Of a stretch of 64,000 nucleotides of DNA, positions 61,252 to 64,000 are shown piece after piece (position 1 is the first letter of the stretch; the number at the start of each line of letters is the position of its first letter). The translations under genes were made by a program, and so were the position numbers. The notes beneath the pieces were generated by a model. The model did not search any database. It saw only the letters and a program-made list of their open reading frames with translations, and was not told the origin of the DNA. The stretch comes from Muscardinus avellanarius (lineage: Eukaryota > Chordata > Mammalia > Rodentia > Gliridae), in contig OY726567.1 in the NCBI GenBank assembly GCA_963383645.1, forward strand, positions 70,944,997-71,008,996, written 5' to 3'.

Positions 61252-64000
61252 TAAAAATAGGGCTAGAGGTGTAGCTCCCAGGTAGAATGCCCGAGTTCCA
61301 TCCCCAGTACCTCAAGAAAATTTTTTTAAAAAATTTAAAAATTAAGATACATTATCTCAGTAGAGCCAAGGAGGAGGTCTAGGGGCCGGGCAAGGGGAAG
61401 AGTGAGGGTCCATGAAGGAATTACTACCATTGGCTTTGTGTGCACAGGTGAAAATACCAATGTCAATCTCGGTAGCCTGTACGGAGATGGGATGGAGAGA
61501 GAGCGGGGTGGGGGCCACCAAGTGCCGTGTGCATGTATGTCACTATCAACATGATTTACATTATGATGTGCGACTATAATGCACCAATAAAAGTATATTT
61601 TTAAAAAGTTAAGCTATAAGCAGGGCGCCAGTGGAGCACAGCTGTAATCCCAGTACTTGGGTGGCTGAGACAGGAGGATCGCAGGTTTGAGGCCAGCCTT
61701 AGCAACTTAGCAAGGCCCTCAAGCAACCTAGTACAACCCTGTTTCTAAATAAAAAGTAAAATAGGGCTGGGGGTGTAGCTCAGAGGTAGAATGTCCTGGG
61801 TGTGATCCCCAGCACCACAAAACAAATACACAAATATATTTAAAAAATAACAAAAGAAAATAGGGCTGGGGGTGTAGCTAGAAGGTAGAAGGCCCCTGGG
61901 TGCAATCCCTAGTACTACACCAAATTAAAAATAAATAGCCGGGCGTGGTGGCGCACGCTTGTAATCCCCGCGCTTGGGAGGCAGAGACAGGAGGATCGCG
62001 CAGGTTCGAAGTTAGCCCCGCGCGCTGGCTTAGGAGACCCTGTTTCCAAATAAAAATGCAAAAATAGGTCTGGGAGTGTAGCCCGGAGGTAGAAGGGCTT
62101 CCAGGAACCCCAGTACCACCAAAAAATAAATAAATAAAAATAAAAAAATAAAAATAAATAAATAAATAAGAAGTAAAATAGAGCTAGGGGTATAGCTCAG
62201 AGATAAAATAGCCCTGGGTTCAACCTCCACCACATGACAAGTGCCCAACAGCCACGCGTGGCCCGTGGGTACCACAGTGGACAGCACAGATAGAGGACCG
62301 TTTCCATCACGGCTGAGAGCACTGGACGGTGCGGACCCCAATGATCAGGGCCATGGTCCAGGAAACTCTGTCACTAAGACCTGAGACTGTGCCCTGGCCC
62401 ACCTGCAGCCTCAGGAATGTACTGGACAGTACCCAGGATGCACCGGGGGACCCGCTCCTCCCTGCTGAGTGGGAGGGACCCAGGCCCCAGCCTGGCCAGC
62501 GTCTGGGCTCCTGCCCGGCCTCCCGCCCCGCACCTGCCCCCACCTGAGCCGGTCCTCATCCAGGAAGTCGATGATGTCGCTGCGGTCGTTCACGGTCCTC
62601 AGGTACTGGCTCAGCAGCTCCTGCTCCCGCTGCCGGTCCTGGAGTGACTTCAGGTCCTCTGGGAGGACAGCGGCCGTCAGTGTCCCCCCCCAGACGAGGG
62701 GCTCCGCCGCTCACGGGAGGGCGAGTGCGGGGCCCCGGCCACGGCTCCGGGCCCGCTGGCTGGACGAAGGGCCGAGAGACCGCATCGATCCTCATGTTGG
62801 GGTCCCCCAGCCTCTTGTCCCTCCTCTCCAAGTGCTGTCCACGGTGGAGAAGAGGAAACCGAAACTCAGATGCCCAGCGCCCCCAAAGACAGGGCAGTGG
62901 GGGATGGCCACTGCCAACTGCTGAGCGCCCCCCCAATCCTAACTCCTTTACCTCATACCTTTTAAGGGTGCTGCGGTGTCGTCATTTTTTTCCCCATGGG
63001 TCTGGGGATGGAACCCAGGGGCATCTGACCTCTGAGCTATACCCCCTGCCCTATTTCTTTTATTCTTTATTTTGAAACAGGGTCTCACTAAGTTGCGGAG
63101 GGCATCATTAAATAACTGAGGCTGTCTGCAAACCATGATCCTCCTGCCTCAGTCTCCAGAATGCTGGGATTACAATTGGTGTGCCACCACGCCCAGCTAG
63201 GGAATGAAAGCCAGGCACAGGCAGGTTAAGTGACTTGGCCAAGGATGCACAGCTAGGAAGAAAAGTTGAAACTGAGCCTTCCTGGCTCAGCCACAGGGCG
63301 CCGGCAGCAGGGTGGCCTTGGGAAGCTGGCACCTCACCCAACCCATGGCTGATGCCCTCCCACCCTGGCTGGCCTGGGCCCTGGACCCCCAGACCGGGCT
63401 TCATGGCAGGGAGGAAAACAGGACACACCAGGCTTGCTCATCAGGCGGCGCAGCTTGCCCGCCAGGTCCAGCTGCTGCTCCTCCAGGCGCTGGTCCTTGG
63501 ACCTGCAGGGCACACGGTCTGAGGCTGGCCCAGCCTGCCTGGCGGCCCCACCCAGACCCTGCAGAACGGGTACCCAGACTCACTTGTACATCAGCTCTGA
63601 CTCCCGCCTCAGCAGCAGCTGTTTCTCGTGGATAAGCTGGAACCAGTCCACCATGAGACTGTCCTCCGAATCATCTGGGGAGAGAGCCGGGCTGGGTGCA
63701 GGGCCAGGCCACGGGACCCCGCGCGACCCAGGGAGAGCCAGCCGGTGGTGAGGGCAGGCCGGGCGGCTCACCTCCCTCGGCCGCCCGCAGCCGCTTCTCC
63801 AGCTCCACACCCCTGAGCTCCAGCGCGTCCAGCTGCTTCTCGATGTCCTGCACCTGCCTCTGGATCTCTTCCTGGGGGAGGTAGTTGGGGTGTAGCTGGG
63901 GACCAGGGGCAGCGAGGGGGAGTCGGGGTGTGGTGGTGGGGAATCGGGGTGTAGCTGGGGACTGAGGGGAGGCACAGGGGCCAGACTTACCTGCACTGGG
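60113..64000 (-). CDS. MICALL2: MICALL2, 3' part (last 171 codons, bMERB domain)
   Basis: MICAL-like protein 2 (JRAB) is a cytoplasmic effector of Rab13 and Rab8 that links vesicle traffic to actin and tight-junction assembly. The CH and LIM domains lie upstream of the window. Visible here is the C-terminal bMERB helical bundle that binds Rab8-family GTPases: [20 protein letters not shown], then [20 protein letters not shown], then [16 protein letters not shown], then [20 protein letters not shown], and a basic tail ending [14 protein letters not shown]. The exons join with consistent phases and GT-AG introns of 81 bp to 2 kb; no break is seen. The identity over other MICAL family members rests on the short basic tail after the bundle and on the location next to a UNCX-like desert. 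The gene is transcribed toward the desert, as in human. Confidence 0.93.
60520..60566 (-). CDS. MICALL2: MICALL2 exon, end of bMERB
   Basis: 47 bp; [16 protein letters not shown]. The 2-kb intron before it holds a SINE cluster and an L1-type tail. Acceptor TTCCAG, donor GTATCT. Confidence 0.93.
60872..62240 (+). mobile_element. SINE cluster in MICALL2 intron
   Basis: Plus-strand (antisense to the gene) copies start at 60872, 61012, 61620 and 61935, with ID halves at 61258, 61860 and 62175. (CA)n at 61215-61250 and (AAAT)n at 62126-62170 are included. Confidence 0.87.
61340..61605 (+). mobile_element. L1-type 3' end relic in MICALL2 intron
   Basis: GAGATGGGATGGAGAGAGAGC, a G-rich tract, ATGATTTACATTATGATGTG and TAATGCACCAATAAAAGT resemble the relic at 9246-9645. 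Confidence 0.65.
62544..62658 (-). CDS. MICALL2: MICALL2 exon, third bMERB helix
   Basis: 115 bp; [20 protein letters not shown] then the family-typical VNDRSDIID segment. Acceptor CCCAG, donor GTGGGG. Confidence 0.95.
62990..63200 (-). mobile_element. Minus-strand B1-dID SINE in MICALL2 intron
   Basis: Complete copy in the same orientation as the gene. Confidence 0.88.
63205..63300 (-). mobile_element. MIR fragment in MICALL2 intron
   Basis: GGCAGGTTAAGTGACTTGGCC..GATGCACAGCTAGGAAG is the reverse MIR core. Confidence 0.8.
63429..63502 (-). CDS. MICALL2: MICALL2 exon, bMERB
   Basis: 74 bp; [20 protein letters not shown] and MSKP. The intron upstream is only 81 bp. Acceptor CTGCAG, donor GTGTGT. 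Confidence 0.93.
63584..63674 (-). CDS. MICALL2: MICALL2 exon, central bMERB helix
   Basis: 91 bp; joins to give [20 protein letters not shown] and on to SELMYK. Acceptor CCCCAG, donor GTGAGT. Confidence 0.95.
63772..63871 (-). CDS. MICALL2: MICALL2 exon, first bMERB helix
   Basis: 100 bp encoding 33 residues plus one base (EEIQRQVQ to RAAEG). Acceptor CCCCCAG, donor GTGAGC. Rich in charged heptads, as expected of the coiled first helix. Confidence 0.93.
63991..64000 (-). CDS. MICALL2: MICALL2 coding exon, partial (cut by window end)
   Basis: Only the last 10 bases, read as P-V-Q in phase 0, before a GTAAGT donor. Confidence 0.75.

Overview
The window is nuclear DNA of a placental mammal, most likely a rodent of the squirrel-related clade (Sciuromorpha). 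Dozens of copies of a B1-dID SINE show this: a 7SL-derived B1 half joined by an A-rich linker to a tRNA-derived ID half. Eutherian fossils are also present (MIR, L2, a Tigger1 DNA transposon). Squirrels I know of usually read differently in the ID half, so a relative such as the mountain beaver is possible; I cannot settle this.

Only one protein-coding gene is recognised. The last 171 codons of MICALL2 lie on the minus strand from 64000 down to a TGA at 60113-60115, in six complete coding exons and one partial exon. All splice sites and phases join without a break and encode the C-terminal bMERB (Rab-binding) domain. In human, MICALL2 neighbours UNCX across a gene desert on 7p22.3. The rest of the window (1-57.8 kb) looks like the MICALL2 end of that desert: no credible exons, but about a dozen AT-rich, TAATTA-rich unique islands that look like conserved non-coding elements, alternating with GC-rich DNA, minisatellites and SINE clusters.

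Region by region: 0-9.8 kb is SINE clusters, a candidate conserved element at 4.3-4.7 kb and a 50-bp minisatellite; 9.8-15.4 kb is mostly unique, with two candidate elements; 15.6-19.0 kb is a full-length ORF1-only L1-type element with a perfect 13-bp target-site duplication; 22.0-22.3 kb is a 34-bp minisatellite; 22.7-23.6 kb is a Tigger1 fossil; 24.15-27.34 kb is a small non-coding endogenous retrovirus with both LTRs, split by a second copy of the chimeric L1 tail; 30.8-31.2 kb is a solo LTR of the same family; 32-57 kb is desert with candidate elements, a (GGAT)n array at 44.4-45.1 kb, a CpG-rich block with a CTCF-like motif at 42.5 kb and a CCAAT/CRE-bearing minisatellite at 49.7-50.0 kb; 57.7-64 kb is the 3' part of MICALL2.

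The most interesting items are the ORF1-only L1 chimera carrying an antisense ORF2 segment with a second, separately mobilised copy; the small tRNA-Phe-primed ERV family; the CCAAT/CRE tandem array; and the candidate regulatory islands and convergent CTCF-like motifs between the UNCX side and MICALL2. All identities are by eye; no alignment or search was run.
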